A stretch of 64,000 bases of DNA from Hymenolepis diminuta (lineage: Eukaryota; Platyhelminthes; Cestoda; Cyclophyllidea; Hymenolepididae). Both the position numbers and the translations under genes were made by a program. Of this stretch, positions 38,934 to 52,600 are shown piece after piece; within the stretch, counting starts at the first letter, position 1; every line of letters starts with the position of its first letter. The stretch spans positions 3,921,929-3,985,928 of the forward strand of contig CAADRB010000001.1 in NCBI GenBank assembly GCA_900708905.1. Reading direction: 5' to 3'. A model generated the notes under the pieces. It ran no database searches, was not told where the DNA came from, and worked only from the letters and a program-made list of their open reading frames with translations.

Positions 38934-41668
38934 GCAAATGTATACATTGAAAATATATCAAGGGTTTATGCCACTACTGTCATAGTTTACTAAATTAATA
39001 AAATACATTAAAATGTTCTCTTTCATAATTATTTTTCTTGTTATTGTGTGTTTAAATTGATATCTTATTAATCAAAAATTGATCGGTCAAATGTCAGGTG
39101 TTTATTAGTATAAGAGGTCACACCGGGTCAAGACCATTGAGTTTTTATGGTTAAAATTTCCTCCCTAGTCTACGTGCTATAAGTTGTAGAAAAATGCAAG
39201 TTAAGCAAAGTGCCATAATCAACTATTCATTTAAATCAAATGGCTGAAAAGTTCCGAATAACACACATGAACTGACCCATATACGGAGGTCATAAAAATT
39301 TAGCTTCAAGATATTTGGATATTACAAAGTGTATCATACTCCTTAGGAGTGGGTGGAAAACAATGTTTTTAGTACTGAAATAATGCAAGATTTTTGGCCT
39401 ATTGTTTTTATTTGTCCCTCTCCCATGTTTCATTGCTAAGTGAATCATCGTGTCAATACTATCCGAAGAATAAAACATGGATGATGGTATCTTTGCGTTG
39501 CCATAGGCAGTAATAATGCCTAATGTTTACCGCTAACAAAGAGGCCTCAAGTCATTGTGAGTGTAAGCCACCAAGTACTTTGCTACTGAAGAATTGAAGG
39601 TGTGGAATGCAGATCAGTACTCAAGCGTAAAGACATAGATCGTGGACCAATGGAAAGCTAGAAAGCAGCTATATGTTCATATTCATAATCCTTTATGAGA
39701 GAGGGACTAGTTGCAATTGTGGCAAAATGGTCGCATCCTCTCACCCCTAGGATTCTTTATGTTCTTTTGGTCTATTTTTCACGGTGACTTTCCTAACTAT
39801 GAAATATCCCCTAATAGACTCATTTGGACCACGCTTCCTACATGAATGGACTGTACCTATCCTGAAATTAAGCACCGTCTTATTATTGAAAAGATGTTCT
39901 CGGGTACATTATACTTTCGGCAGTTAGTCAAAACTGGGGGAATAAAATGTTGTCATCTACCTGACAACAGTTGCTTAAGCCTAAACTGTCAATCAAAAAT
40001 GGACTATGTTGAATCCATAAGTTGCCAAAAGGACTATATTACTCTATCATTTTTCTTACCAATCATGTAGGGTCAGATTGAATTATAGTCATATAATTAT
40101 TACATATAACTTTACTGCATCTAATTTTGCCTATTTTGCTTCTATAGCACTGAAGTATCGTCATTTCCAATTTGATACATCACCTGAGGTGCTTGTGATT
40201 TTCATAAACGCTTTTTATTAAATGGTTATTGATTTGTTTAAATTCTCGTATTTAATGTCATAAGTTTTTTAAATATCCCCAACACTTACTTTGTCTATCG
40301 TGCAAATTAAAATATGTAAATAAAATTGAATGTTCGCGTGTTCTATTTTCTATCAAACAATATAATATTTTCCGCAGACAAATCGCGCAATTGATATTTA
40401 TTTTCAAAACAATGCTCATAAAGTTAAATTGTTGTTTATGTTGTAAGTTAAGCAAATAACATTAATTAAGTTGAAGCATTTTGTGAAAAAAGTCTGATTG
40501 GACAAAAAGGAACTTGTTTGTTAAAAGAGCAAAGTGCCCATTAGATCTTGTTAAAATGTTATTATGTTTTGATTGTTATAGTTAAGTAGTTGTTTAAATG
40601 CGATTAAATTGTTTCTGATCCGCTTAAATTATGTCCACATTATTCTTCACGTTGCGGATTACCGATTTTCGGTTTTCCACATTCTCACTTAGAAATGAAA
40701 TTTCGACTTTACTGTGGTCATCGTTGTCTAATAGGACCGTTAACCATTTCCCACAGATCAGATTCTTTATATATAAAGTATTTTGTTAGCAAAGGAACCA
40801 TAGTTTAAGTTGATGATGTTCTTACATTGGGTTTTGACCACTTGTGGTTATGAAGGGGACCTAGAAATAAAGTTAAAATGAAGTAGATAAACTTAGCTGA
40901 ACTAACAACCTTCTTAATAAATTTTAATGAAAACAAATCAATAGAAAATTGGCAGAATGTGAGTGTTTTGCATATATATGATTTGATTTTTATTTATTAT
41001 TCTTAAACAAAAGTCATTGCCTATTTTAAAATGGCTGTTTTTTCCTTCCGTTGACTGTTCAATAGTTCACAAATGCTTCTAATTTCAATTGTACTCATGG
41101 TTGAAAATCATTAAAATAATAACTAATTAATCGCTAATTAATCATAAACAATGGATTAGGATATAGTGAGAGAGGAAAGAGATCCGAAACTGGTTGATTT
41201 ACTGTTCTTCCCAGCTGTGCACAAGATATAAATGTGATAGAATTGATGGTAGAATTTTTATATTTCAATCAAAAAGGAATGGGGACAACACTCTTGTAAT
41301 CTGTAAGCAAAAAAAGAAAAAAATGTGAAAAAATATTGCTAAAAACATAAGGGTCATACAACAGGAAAAGTCAGTGAACTGAGTGATGTGTCATACGCGG
41401 AATAAAGTGAGAGAGGTAGAAAACTGATAAAATCGATAAATGAATCAAGATACTAGTTTAACGCTGGTAGGGAACAAAGTTACCACGATGTGTTGCAGAC
41501 TATCCAATTTTATTAATTAAGTTGTAGCCCCAATTTAGTATTTATCATTCAGATAAGTATCTGCTTGTATTTGCGCAAACTATTCCGTCCAATTTGCAGA
41601 GTGGTTACTTTGTCACAGACTGAGCGATTACCGCTGGTTATCACTCAGTAGTCATCATCCCTATCACT

Positions 41669-41857
41669 ATGTTGGTACAAACCACTTCTGACAGCCTGAC
41701 AGTTATTTCTGACGAAAACTACCATCGGTTTGACTATGTTTTTACCTTCCGTGCCAATAATACGAAGACGACTCGTCGTTATAGAGCCAAGGTGTTTTGG
41801 AGTTGCCGTACTTTTGTCATATCTCTTCCCGGATCTGAATCAAATGTATCTACTTAG
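41669..41857 (+). pseudogene. Possible FLYWCH-like zinc-finger fragment
   Basis: A 62-codon frame contains H-R-F-D-Y-V-F-T-F-R, about fifteen residues of spacer, then V-F-W-S-C-R. This spacing recalls the start of FLYWCH domains, where an aromatic strand is followed by a W-x-C. These domains are found in some MULE-type transposons and chromatin proteins. The later Cys-His-His ligands of a complete domain are not visible, and the frame stops soon after. It lies about 180 bases before exon 2 of the TSP1/Ig gene. It is most likely a transposon relic if real. Confidence 0.2.
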
Positions 41858-42041
41858 CATCTAGACTATTGCGGCATAACTAGACTAGAACTAGCGTTTT
41901 AACAGTAAAGATGAACCTTATTTTACAAGATGATTTAAGATCAATATCATCCTCTGGTGATAGTAGCAGATTAATTGTTTTCATTCAACATGACTTTCTT
42001 CCTCTAACTAACATTAATTCCACCATACTGTTTATATCTAG

Positions 42042-42431
42042 CAAACAAAGGATTGTGTAAAAGCACTGAATAAAGATGAATGTAGACCATACTGGGGATC
42101 GTGGACAGCTTGGTCTGCTTGCACAGCAACCTGCGGAGTGTCAGAACGCCAGCGTTATCGATCTTGCAACGGTGCCTACAGTTCAACTACAAGGGCGGAG
42201 GATTTGAAGGACACTTGTGCAGACATATCACGTGCCGAAGAGGGTATGGAAAGAAGGGATTGCCCATTGCAGCGTATCTGTCCTCGTATTGCCGGTGGAT
42301 GGGGTGAGTGGGGTGAATTTTCGGTTTGTGATGCAACTTGTGGACGAGGACATCGAAGAAGAATTCGACTATGTAACAAGCCAATTCCACAAGGTGGTGG
42401 CGTACCATGTCAAGGTCTAGATACACAGCTT
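42042..42431 (+). CDS. TSP1/Ig extracellular protein, exon 2 (TSP1-1 end, TSP1-2, TSP1-3 start)
   Basis: This exon covers residues 76-205, exactly 130 codons, bounded by TATCTAG and GTAAGT and phase 0 at both ends. It supplies C80 and C89, which complete repeat 1. Repeat 2 spans about 93-156: W93xxW96xxW99, then Cys 102, 106, 117, 134, 149 and 155. Repeat 3 starts at W162xxW165, with Cys 171, 175, 186 and 198 here and two more on exon 3. Both repeats carry C-x-A-T-C-G (102-107 and 171-176), the O-fucosylation consensus of TSP1 domains. Arg-rich stretches (R111-R115 and R180-R184) match the stacked Trp-Arg core of the fold. The cysteine count and spacing make the domain call strong. Repeat 2 has no intron, unlike its neighbours. 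Confidence 0.88.
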
Positions 42432-45400
42432 GTAAGTTTAAAATATTGATTACCGTTTGGGTTTTGAAAAATATTTCTGTACATCTCGATTAGGGGCACT
42501 ATTTTTAAAATATTTCAATTCGATCAGACAATTTAGAAAATTTTTAAAATTTCCAGAATAAAAATCTATCCCAAATGACAGAGAATGAACTCGGTTTCTG
42601 AATGTGAGACAATTTTGAAGACTGAAAATGATAATGATTGGGTCAGTCGGTTTTGAGATGGGTGTTTATATAACAGCGTTAACGCAATTAACCTAGTATA
42701 ATCTAAAGACATGAAACAAGATTGAGGAGATTTGCCGGTTAGAGATTTATCACTATTTTCCCACGTTGGATAAAGTATGAAAATAAGCCATTCAGAACAT
42801 TACAAATAAACCAAAGCACTTATAAAGGATCTATCACATTTAAATTACCGAAGCCTATGACAGTTAAATTCTACGGCGAATTAAAAGAAAGTATATACCA
42901 GAATGAAGAAGATCATAAGACACCTTCAATAAAATAAAATTTTTTCATCGTTGAGATTTAAATGCTAGTTTCTGCAAGTATGATCTAGATATCTCTAGGA
43001 CACAGATGACTCAGACCTGGAGAGGTGTTTGAGTATAACAGAAGTGAAATTACTCCGTGAGGGCTTATTCAACTGGCCAATGACTACATATGAATAAAAT
43101 ATGTCTTCGTATTGCTGATATTTATAGATCAAAACACCGCCGAAGTGATAAAATTTTGCCCTGAATAGCAGTCTAGCTACCACGAGCAGCATACGTCCAC
43201 ATGTTAATAAGGTTGACTTTGAAAAGACCTGCGGGAATTGATAATTTCGGAAAAAACAAAACACTTCTGCACTGAGGCAGGTTTAGCTGTGTCCTATCAA
43301 CTCCATTATTTGAAAGCTATTAACACAGATGGTCAGTGGAAAGCAGCTGAAATTAATTAACCGTTAGTAAATTCAAAGAATCGAAGAGACTTACTTAATT
43401 TGATATTTGGATTTGGGATATATGATATTTACATTTGTAAGGAGTCCAAAAGTCAAATTTCATGACTAATCCTCTGAATCCAAATATTGTTCATAATTCT
43501 CAGTGCATATTGGCCAGTTGTTTAGATACGGTGATCAATCTTGTTACTTCGGTTCATTATTTCCTTCTAAGGACCGGGAATGTAGAATGATCTTACACGA
43601 TATTGCGCAACTAAAATAAATGAACTTAGTAAATAGGTTTAAAATCATTTTCATTCAATGAGGGGAAAATAATGAACCAAACAAATGTCATTTTATTAAA
43701 ATATTCACTATATGCGAGAACAGCGTTAAAATTTACTTAGGTAAGGTCTAATAAGAATAGTTATATTTCTGTAATTTTATTTCATCATCTTGGGTTTCTT
43801 TTGGCGTGATTTCCACTTTGCCTTAATCCTCATTAAATTGCTGAATTACACTTAAAGATGTTGATTTTGACATTCCTTCTCTTTTCCCTGAGCTGCCTTT
43901 TGTCAATTTATATGTGTACCCAGGGTAGTGGAATGGGAAATTATTTAGGCATCATTCATTAAAAAAGCACAGCAACAAGACAACGGAATTTTGCGACTTT
44001 CTTAAACTTAACGATTTAATGACTTTCTTATTTGACAGAAATCATGAAACACGTTACTATAGCTTCTCATCATCTTCTTCCTTGATAAATAAACATAATA
44101 GGGTTTGATTTTAACATGTATGCACTGAAATATATCGCTATTGGACGCTTCTTCAAAGTGACATGAAACTGTGATATTTCCCTTGATTCGGAAAAAAACG
44201 ATTTTCGAAAAAGAAAAGAAAGTATTTGAATTTTTACATTTTTACTGCCAGTATTGAGCTTTAGTCTTGATTCAGATATTAATAAAATAAAAAGATATAT
44301 ATTGCTATGTTATTTTAAGAAATGTAAGTTAAACAGAATTGTAGCTGATCGTTAACAGGTTCGGTAAGAACGGCAGAGGCAAAATCAAATATCATCTTAC
44401 CCTTGATATGAGAAAAGTTACATTCTGTATGATTTTTTATGGTAACATACTAGATCACATTGTCAGATCTACCAGCAATTGCTTGTTTCTCCAAATCAAC
44501 ACCTCAGTCATGGTTATGCCCAACTTAAAACTAGGAAAAAAGTTTCTATTATTAATTTTTTTGATTTATTCAATGCACAATTGATCTTCTTTATGAACCC
44601 ATATTGATTAACATCGGGATGAAGTTCGTAGCCTGGGGAAATTCATAAACACTCTAACATTTATCAAAAACCTATTAAGAAGTACTAAAAATATTTTGCT
44701 CAGGTGGAGAGAAGGTTTCTTTTAAAAAATTTGATTTCTACTACCTTATTTGCTGATCAAAATTACATTGTACGCTTTTTCACCTGCATCATTGAATGTA
44801 CATTAATGAGCATCGATTTCGTGACCTCTAATGTAAAAAATGCCACTGAACTATTTAAAAAAACTTAGATGAGGTAATTAAGTACCCATAAAATAATAAT
44901 ATATATAAAGTTATGCAAATCTTGCACTCTTAAGAGCCGTGTAGGATTCTGAATTGTGATACCTCAAACCAAGTTAGGTGATAAATTAAAACCGAACTTA
45001 TCTTCATAGGTCATAATAATCCACAGTGGTTTCAATTTTACCATATTTTATTATCATTTTATGCCCATTTTAGTGCCTTTAAGTGCAAAAATTAAAGCTG
45101 ACATTTGCACGTTTGGAATTTAAGGGATTTAAAAGTATTTTCTCATCATTTAAATATAATGAATATTTAGCAGCTCTCTTTTTCAGCCTAGAATCTTTTA
45201 GGCCAACAATTTACACACGAATTTGAAAAGCTAGACGCGTATTAACAATCATATTGATAGCATTAAGAACTAATTCTTCCATCTCAACAATATTTGAACA
45301 AAAAACACTGTTTTGGGTAAAGCAAAACATTGATAAATGTAACCACCTGTTCTATTTGTCAAATAGTTCCTTTATTATCATTCTTTTCTTTTATCAGATC

Positions 45401-47419
45401 CGAAGCTTTATGATGAGCATTCAAGATAAAGTCTGTTTTTTAGTATTTACTATCAAATGAAAAAAAACAAAAAAACGTATGTATGTATATTTTAAATGGC
45501 ATTTATTTAAATTCAACTTTACTTTCTTTGTTTCAGATAATACCTTTGGAAAATATAACCATCCAACAAATCCCAATGAGATTTTTATTTTACTGTTGTT
45601 TTATATGAAGAGCTTTAAAACTTTAATTTTAGCAGTATTAGAATTGGTGTTGCCAACTTAATCAGATTCAAATGGAGCTTCGCTTATCAATTTTTTTAAA
45701 TTATAAATATTAAAATATTATTGGAATTATCTATTAGAACACTTTAACCTTATTTCAAACGTGATTTAAGCAAAACGGATTAAAAAACTTTATTTGATTT
45801 TTTCCCATCAAGATTAAGGAAAAATGCTTCCGTAAAAATGTATTCAAAATATAATTTTTTGAATGGGCAAAATTACCTTAACAAACGAGGATTATTTTGC
45901 CTTATAAGGAGAAAATTAACAAAAATGAACCCTTAATTCGCCGATATGTCCTAAAAATTACTTGGCACCAAAATACTATACTAAATTATAAATTCATTTT
46001 GTAAATCATATTCTTCATCGAGCATTAACATCTTCTAAAACAGTTTCATTTTTATGGAATCATTAAAACAGAAATGTGATTTTTATGCCTAACATTAAAA
46101 GTACTTTTTAAGAAATATGCATTTCATATTTTTCAGACAAAAGAAAGAAAAAATTTTGTCCGTGACTGACTAAATTAACTTATACTGACGCATCAGTATA
46201 GCGTGAGAGATTTAATAAACGTTTAAACGCTCTATCTTTTAGTTATAAAAACATTAATTTTATCACATTTACCGGATAATAGACTCAGATAGGAAAAGAT
46301 GGAGAATCTTTGGGGGAGGAAAGGACTATATAGGTACTAGTTTTAGAAGGTCATGTCTGAGATCAGCATGAGCAGAGCTAAAACGCGTAAGAAAAAGGCC
46401 AAGAATTTAGTTAAGATATTACCTTATTGAAATGCTTCACGGAGAAAGTAAAGGGGGCTACAAATTCAGAAGGTAGAAAAAGCGTCAGAGACAGACACAA
46501 GCAGAAGTAGCTACAGATTGAAATGAACTGACTAGAGAACCAGGCTGTAGAAGCTGACTCGGCAAATATTAGAGGAGAGAATTGAAGCTTGAGTTGGGAT
46601 TTACATTTAGTTAGATAAGTGGAAAATGAAACGCAAAGACCTGGCTATGAAATCCAAAGAGCATTAGATTCCGTTGAATTTCTGCTGCCATAATCTTCTA
46701 AGTTTGAAATATTTAAGAATCAGTGTTTCGTAAGTGATTGTAAAGTTAGTGAAATGGGCATTGATTTTCATAAATTAAGTTTCTCACTCATATGGAATAA
46801 TATTTTGAAGTTCAAAAAAACTGTACCAATTTGTCGGGAAACACACAAAATTGGGCTTCTGAAACCGTCCATGTCTAAGTAATTTATCTAGTGTGACACT
46901 CTCATTTTATACCCATAAGTTTTGCAGTTAGTCAAATCATTTCCGCTGATATTTCTGATTTTAGTAAAGCTCATTATTTTTCTAACTTAAGAAGAAATTA
47001 TTGCTTGTTTAATTTCAAACCTTTATTATGATTTAATATCAGTAATCTCTGCATCAGAATTATCTTCATAATTCTGAAGGCTTTGGTACGAATCACTGTT
47101 CAAATGGTAAGTGAAAAGTTACTGCAAACGATCGATTTGTCTTTTCTTTATTTGCATTTGTAAATGAATACTTAATATACTGATTTAATTTACTGATTTA
47201 TTACTTAGTCCCAAGCTTGCCCATTTCAGTGTGTGTGCTTCCATGTCAAAATGGTGATCTCTCAACTCATTGTCTGATATCCATTATCCATATATAGTCA
47301 CACATATTCCACTTCATATTAATGTTTATCTAATTATGTGTCAAGTTACCTTTCGAATTTAATATTGGTCAATTTAAGGACGCATAAACGTTATTGGTCA
47401 TCAAAATCCACTACTTAGT

Positions 47420-47555
47420 CCTTGCTAATATCCCTACCTGTTGCACTAATATACTCCCGTTTAATTCATACATTGCGACGGTACCAGAGTGTCAATTCTT
47501 TCTCTGCGCTATTCAATTTCTGTTGTGGTTAATTTAATTCTTGGATATCATATCA
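47420..47555 (+). repeat. Dispersed repeat family B, copy 2
   Basis: It matches 262-455 through TTTAATTCATACATTGCGA, GACGGTACC and TTCTGTTGTGGTTAATTT in the same order. It is diverged and non-coding, and lies in intron 2 of the TSP1/Ig gene. The boundaries are estimates. Confidence 0.35.
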
Positions 47556-48063
47556 TTACTATTGAAATTTAAAATACAACACTTAAGTTGTCTACTTGCT
47601 TTCAGAATCTTTTGGGAACACTTTGAATTATTCTACAATATTCGCATTTTAATATTACTTAGAGCTGATAGAACGATTTTGTTTAATATCACTTTATTTT
47701 TGAAATTTTCAAATTTTCCACAGTCTGCTTTGAGATTTGTATTTAAAATATGATTCTTTATTACTTATTTAAATTTCGATTTTGCATTAAAATTTTCTCG
47801 ATATTTAGCAATAAATCTTTAAAGAGATACAACTAACAAAACAGACCAATACTTCCCCAAAAATAGGCAGCAAGGCTGATAAAAATCTTCACGTTAAAGC
47901 TTTGTTGCTGTAATCCCTGTTTTTTACACTAACAGATTAAAATTATGGTTTCTGAAGTAGTTTGACGTACCTATTTGATTTTATTCAGAATCTGAACCAT
48001 CCTCGGCGATCTCTGAAGAAATGAGGATTAAATCTTTTTGTATTGTATTTTACGCAAAAGTGG

Positions 48064-48088
48064 ATATATATATATATATATATATATA
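48064..48088. repeat. AT dinucleotide microsatellite (25 bases)
   Basis: An uninterrupted alternating A/T run, the longest perfect microsatellite noticed in the window. It is likely polymorphic in length between individuals. Confidence 0.95.
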
Positions 48089-48671
48089 ATATTCTTGGTA
48101 GAGCAGGAACCAACCCGCTTGAGTGTCAAGCCAGAGAACTGACTAGACCGATGCTCATCTGTGTACATCCGGTAAGGTTGATCCTAATCAATAAGAAGGA
48201 TAGCCATAATAATGGCGATAGAATACTCTTCTTTTAAAGCTCAGATATATTGGGCATTGTTCATCTACGAATGACGATATCGTCTTCAACAGTTTTACCA
48301 AGTGCAACAAAGTCCTAGCAAAAATAAGTTTAAAAATCATAAGAGATTTTGTAGAATGTGTGGGAACCAACCATAGTTTGTTTGAATTTGATTAATTTCT
48401 GCCATAGGAATTAAAATTCTGATCGAAAAAAGATTTAATTATTTTCTTTAGAAAATTCAATATTTGAAAATTCAGTGTCTCTCACTATATTTATTGTGAT
48501 TATACTTTGATTTCATGGCTGCCTAAATTGCAAAACATATAATGCGTTTTAAGGGATATTTATTTCAATATTAATATTAAACCTCACAGCAATGCAGAAA
48601 TTTTTGCACTTTTTCTTTGCCACAATTCAGTAAATAGATTTCAATAAGAAATAGGGTAAAGGGACCATCAG

Positions 48672-48900
48672 AGGATTTATTTCATTTGATTTCTGGATTT
48701 AGGTTGTAGAACATCAGTTAATGGACAGTTCGCTATTTCAAATTCTAAAATTCGAATTTCCTTTTGTTCTGATCAAATTCTTGTCGCCAATCTCCAGTGC
48801 TTATTGATCGATCTTCATTTATTCTACCTAAGGCTGCAAAAGTAGCTTGATTTTATATTATCAGAAGCAATTTACATGATCTTAACATAAAAGAGCTCAC
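48672..48900 (+). repeat. Dispersed repeat family A, copy 3
   Basis: It shares TTCATTTGATTTCTGGATTT at the left and ATCTTAACATAAAAGAG at the right with the copies at 6536-6840 and 37335-37640, and is shorter through internal deletions. It is preceded by a GGGTAAAGGGACC purine-rich lead like the other copies. It lies in intron 2 in the gene's orientation. Confidence 0.45.
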
Positions 48901-49586
48901 AGATTAATGTTTGTTTAGTAAAATAGTTTTCAGTAGTCATTTTGAAACATAATTCAGTATAAAATACAAGCTTTTAATTAATATATTGAATGATTTATTG
49001 ATATCTTGAAGTAAAACGTAGAAAACTGTTCAAGGTTTAAGCGCGACAACCCAGTGCTGATTACTCACTTACTCACTTTGTGAAATCCTGAAAATCATAT
49101 TTTAACTCCCCGTCATGATGTTATCAGAAATTTTTTTGCAATTACAAATTATAATATATATTACCTTAGCAGATATATTCTCGAACGTTCATAAATTTTC
49201 ATATAAATAAAAGTAACAGATCCGAAGAGAGAGACTTTTATCTTTAATGGCGACATTGTATTATTCCAAATCCGTGTTGTGGCTGAAGACGCTTATTTAC
49301 GTTAATGGTCGATTTTAATTTAATAAACAAATCTTTTGAATCAAGTCCTATTCAAAGATTACCGGAAGTTAAATTTTGATTTATAAATAATGGTGCCATT
49401 CAACAAGATTGAATAGGTCATTATTTATAAGAAATAGGTTTGACTTTTAATAGTTACCTATCATAAGGTTAAAATTTTTCATAAAAATCGTTTTAATCTG
49501 CAACGGAGGCCTATAAAAACAGCTATTCTATTATATATATAATTTGAATGATTCCATAATTTCGATCGATCATAATTTTATTAAAT

Positions 49587-49662
49587 GGACCCCACGATAG
49601 GTCTCAAACCTGGACTGTTAGATGTGAGATATTTTACCTTCTTTAAATCATCATTGTTACTA
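49587..49662 (-). repeat. tRNA-like relic (tRNA pseudogene or SINE head)
   Basis: On the minus strand the order is GATTTAAAGAAGGTAAAA (D-arm or A-box-like), a degraded anticodon-arm region, TCCAGGTTTGAGACC (T-arm or B-box-like, one change from GGTTCGANNCC) and ATCGTGGGGTCCA (acceptor-like 3' end). A matching 5' acceptor strand is not found and the T-stem is only partly paired. It is therefore not a working tRNA gene. It resembles the head of a tRNA-derived SINE or an old tRNA pseudogene inside intron 2. Confidence 0.3.
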
Positions 49663-52600
49663 TCGAGAAATCAAGTAAGTGCAAAACCTTTTGCAGGTTT
49701 CAATCACGGATAACATATGAGTAAAGAAAATTGTAAAAGAATCCAATAAGGTAAGATCAGGTACGGTGAAAGCAACAAGGTCACTGCATGAAGATCTCAG
49801 GTTTATTTGGGTTGCGAAAGCAATTATATTTTCACATTCTGTTATGGAACATGGTCACTGTATAGTGTCTAGATGTTCAACTTTTATTAGTTGACTCCTA
49901 GAGTTCATGAGTGAGATTATTTCCGCGGCATTCAACGCTTGTTGATCGATTGATTTATTCTCTTAGTTGGTCTCTAAATAGGTGTCCTATTATATCCAAG
50001 GGCAGATCGAAGTATCTGGCGAAGATGTTTTTAAAACAGAGTTCGAATACTAATTTTTATCTTGTGGGTTAGAATAGCCAACCACTGTGAATAATGCTTA
50101 CCAAAAAATGGAAGACAGAAGACACTATAAGTTCTATTTTTAAGGGAGAACATTTATTATTCGTCTTTGCAAGTAAGATCGTCAATAAACAATATTTTGC
50201 TATTCACAAGTAAAAAAATGACTATTTAATTCTATGACGCTTTCTATCCGTCTGTTGGCAAGTTTGGATCTGACCTTTTAAAGACCATTATGACACTGAC
50301 TTAGTAAAGGTTAGCTGATCGCAGGAGCTAGACTACGATCAGTAAAGTGCAACAAACAATTATCCATTTTTCACCGCAGAGTTGATCGTAGAGCAAAGTA
50401 TATTTTTACCGAACATTGATGGAGATTTCAGATAGGGAAAAAAGATGGAGTATTAGGGGAAAGGGTGCGTGAAAATAAAGGATGGATGGCATAGGCAAAT
50501 AAATTGTGATGCATGCAAACAAATTTTTTATAAAAGCTGTTTGAATTAGCGCGTTCTAAAATTATTTTGATGGACATTTAAAGAATAATCTTTCAACACT
50601 GATTAAGCGCCTTTGAATCAGCATTTCTTCTTATTACTAAGATACTAAAGCTAAATAATCTGTACATCTACACAACTATTTCAATATTTATATCATTCAC
50701 CTATTATTGATAAGATACTGTATCTCTTATTAATTGGTTTAAGTTTTATTAACAAACGGTCGAAGGTCCACTCTAGTTTTATAAACTGTTTTGTTAGTTT
50801 GAAAAACAAAATTATCACAACAATTGTGAAAAATCCTAACGTCGTGTTTACTGTCTCTAGTTTAGATGACAAATTCGTCGAATATTCGCTAATAATATTT
50901 TTTGTAGTTCTAGAAATTTCATTATATTTTATAGGCAAATAAGATGTGCTATTTATAAGCCAAGTAAAGTGCTTTTACCGTGAGTTATGGCAAAACGGCT
51001 GCCAGCAAAATTGCCCCACATTTAAGGTCTAGTACTTAAATTTACCGCCATCGGTTGATGTAAGATAACTTAATTTTGAAAATATCAACGTTAACCGATC
51101 AAAGTTAAATGCTCATTGCATATTTAAGTCATTTTCAAATTATATATTTTTTGTGAATTATATTCAGATATTGGTTTCCTTGAGTAGTTCGATAAACGTT
51201 AGCAGTAAGTCAGATAAGTATATTGTGTGAATTTGAAAACGTGTCGATAAACTTGGGTCATAAAAAGAAACGAATTCTGCTTATTTTCAAGACGTTTTCC
51301 ATTTTTTTTCTAGATATTCACGCAACATATTATTTTTTGTAGAATGGAATCGTCTTATAGGAAAAAATCACTGGGTTATTTAATGCGATGAGAATAATTG
51401 TCCCTCGACTTTGTTATTTTCTTCTTGGGACAGTTTAATTTAGCTTTTCTGCAGTGATTGCCTGCGTCAGGGCAAACCTAAACATTTGTTATTTAAATTA
51501 CGAAAAATTCCCAGGTTTATAAACGAAATTGTTGACGTCACATGGAAATAAGGCGGCCTTGAGTTTTAGTATGCAACAAGTCATATGCTCAACCATGCAT
51601 ATGTCCAGATGTTACAACAATCAGCATTATTAAATAGTACTGTGAAGTACATGCCACTCTGACTTAGAGGTCTGCTGATTCTCTCTACATATTTCGCATC
51701 CACTCATTTATAGCTATGCCAAAACTGTCATTCTTACGTCAACGAACAAATTACACGGAATCTGCCAACCGTCTTATTTCCTTGTTCTTCATTCTGCTTG
51801 TTTCTTACAATCTAAGTAGTCCTCGTTCAATACTGACGCGGTTCCTTTTCCTCGCAATTCCTTTTCATACTCTTTCCTACTGTTTTCTCTAATTCATTTT
51901 CAGTTGTCAAATATACACGTGGTCCTACCTAGTTCTGGGTCTTCTCACTCGGGAAAAGACTATTTTAGTTAGTTCTCAGGAATGTAGATTTACCCAGGTC
52001 TGTAATTCACAAACTGGAGCACGTTTTTGGAGAGCGAAATCGATCCGATTTTGGGGATTAGACAGCGGTACCACTTCCATCTATAAATTTACATATTTAC
52101 TGCTAGTATGTTTTGTCATTTGATAGTAAAAACAAAGTCTTGAATTACTTTGTGAATTCAATTATTTATATATAATAAGAAAATTGAACTCGGTTAAGTA
52201 TTCATTTGTAGTTTTTTTAAATCACTTGTGAATATATTATATAATCTGTTGCCTTAAGCAGTGTATGGCATTTCCTAAGGATCTTTACATTGACCTAAGA
52301 CTTTATTTTGCGATTTACTAATCTTCAACTTTTCACCCGGATTATTGCTTTGCGAATTTCATGGCGTGGCAATAAACTAGCACAATCTTATTCATTCACG
52401 TGTTTAAAGATCTTAATGAGGAATCACTCTCAATCACCCTTTATGGTGAAGTAAAATTATTTTCACAGCACAAAGGAAATGAAATGTTTTGTTTGACTAA
52501 TTATATTTGTGTTTTTATAGACAAAAAAATGCATTGGTTAATATTTTGCACTCTTAACATTTCGGCAGATTTCCTAAAATGTCAAATATGGCAACAAGCA

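Larger units (their letters stand above)
33347..42041 (+). other. Intron 1 of the TSP1/Ig gene (8.7 kb)
   Basis: It begins GTAAAA and ends TATCTAG, phase 0. It is AT-rich and holds a family A repeat copy at 37335-37640, a coding-like island on the opposite strand at 38520-38933 and a FLYWCH-like fragment at 41669-41857. A small exon hidden inside cannot be excluded. However, joining exons 1 and 2 directly completes the first TSP1 repeat without needing one. Confidence 0.65.

Noticed and set aside
42101..42426. Several overlapping frames on both strands at exon 2.
   Set aside because: They are shadows of the true exon reading frame, which alone carries the TSP1 cysteine pattern and correct splice phases.
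48090..48237. Frame after the AT microsatellite starting N-I-L-G-R-A-G.
   Set aside because: Slightly richer in G+C, but short and without a recognisable domain; a tRNA-like reading was also tried and failed.
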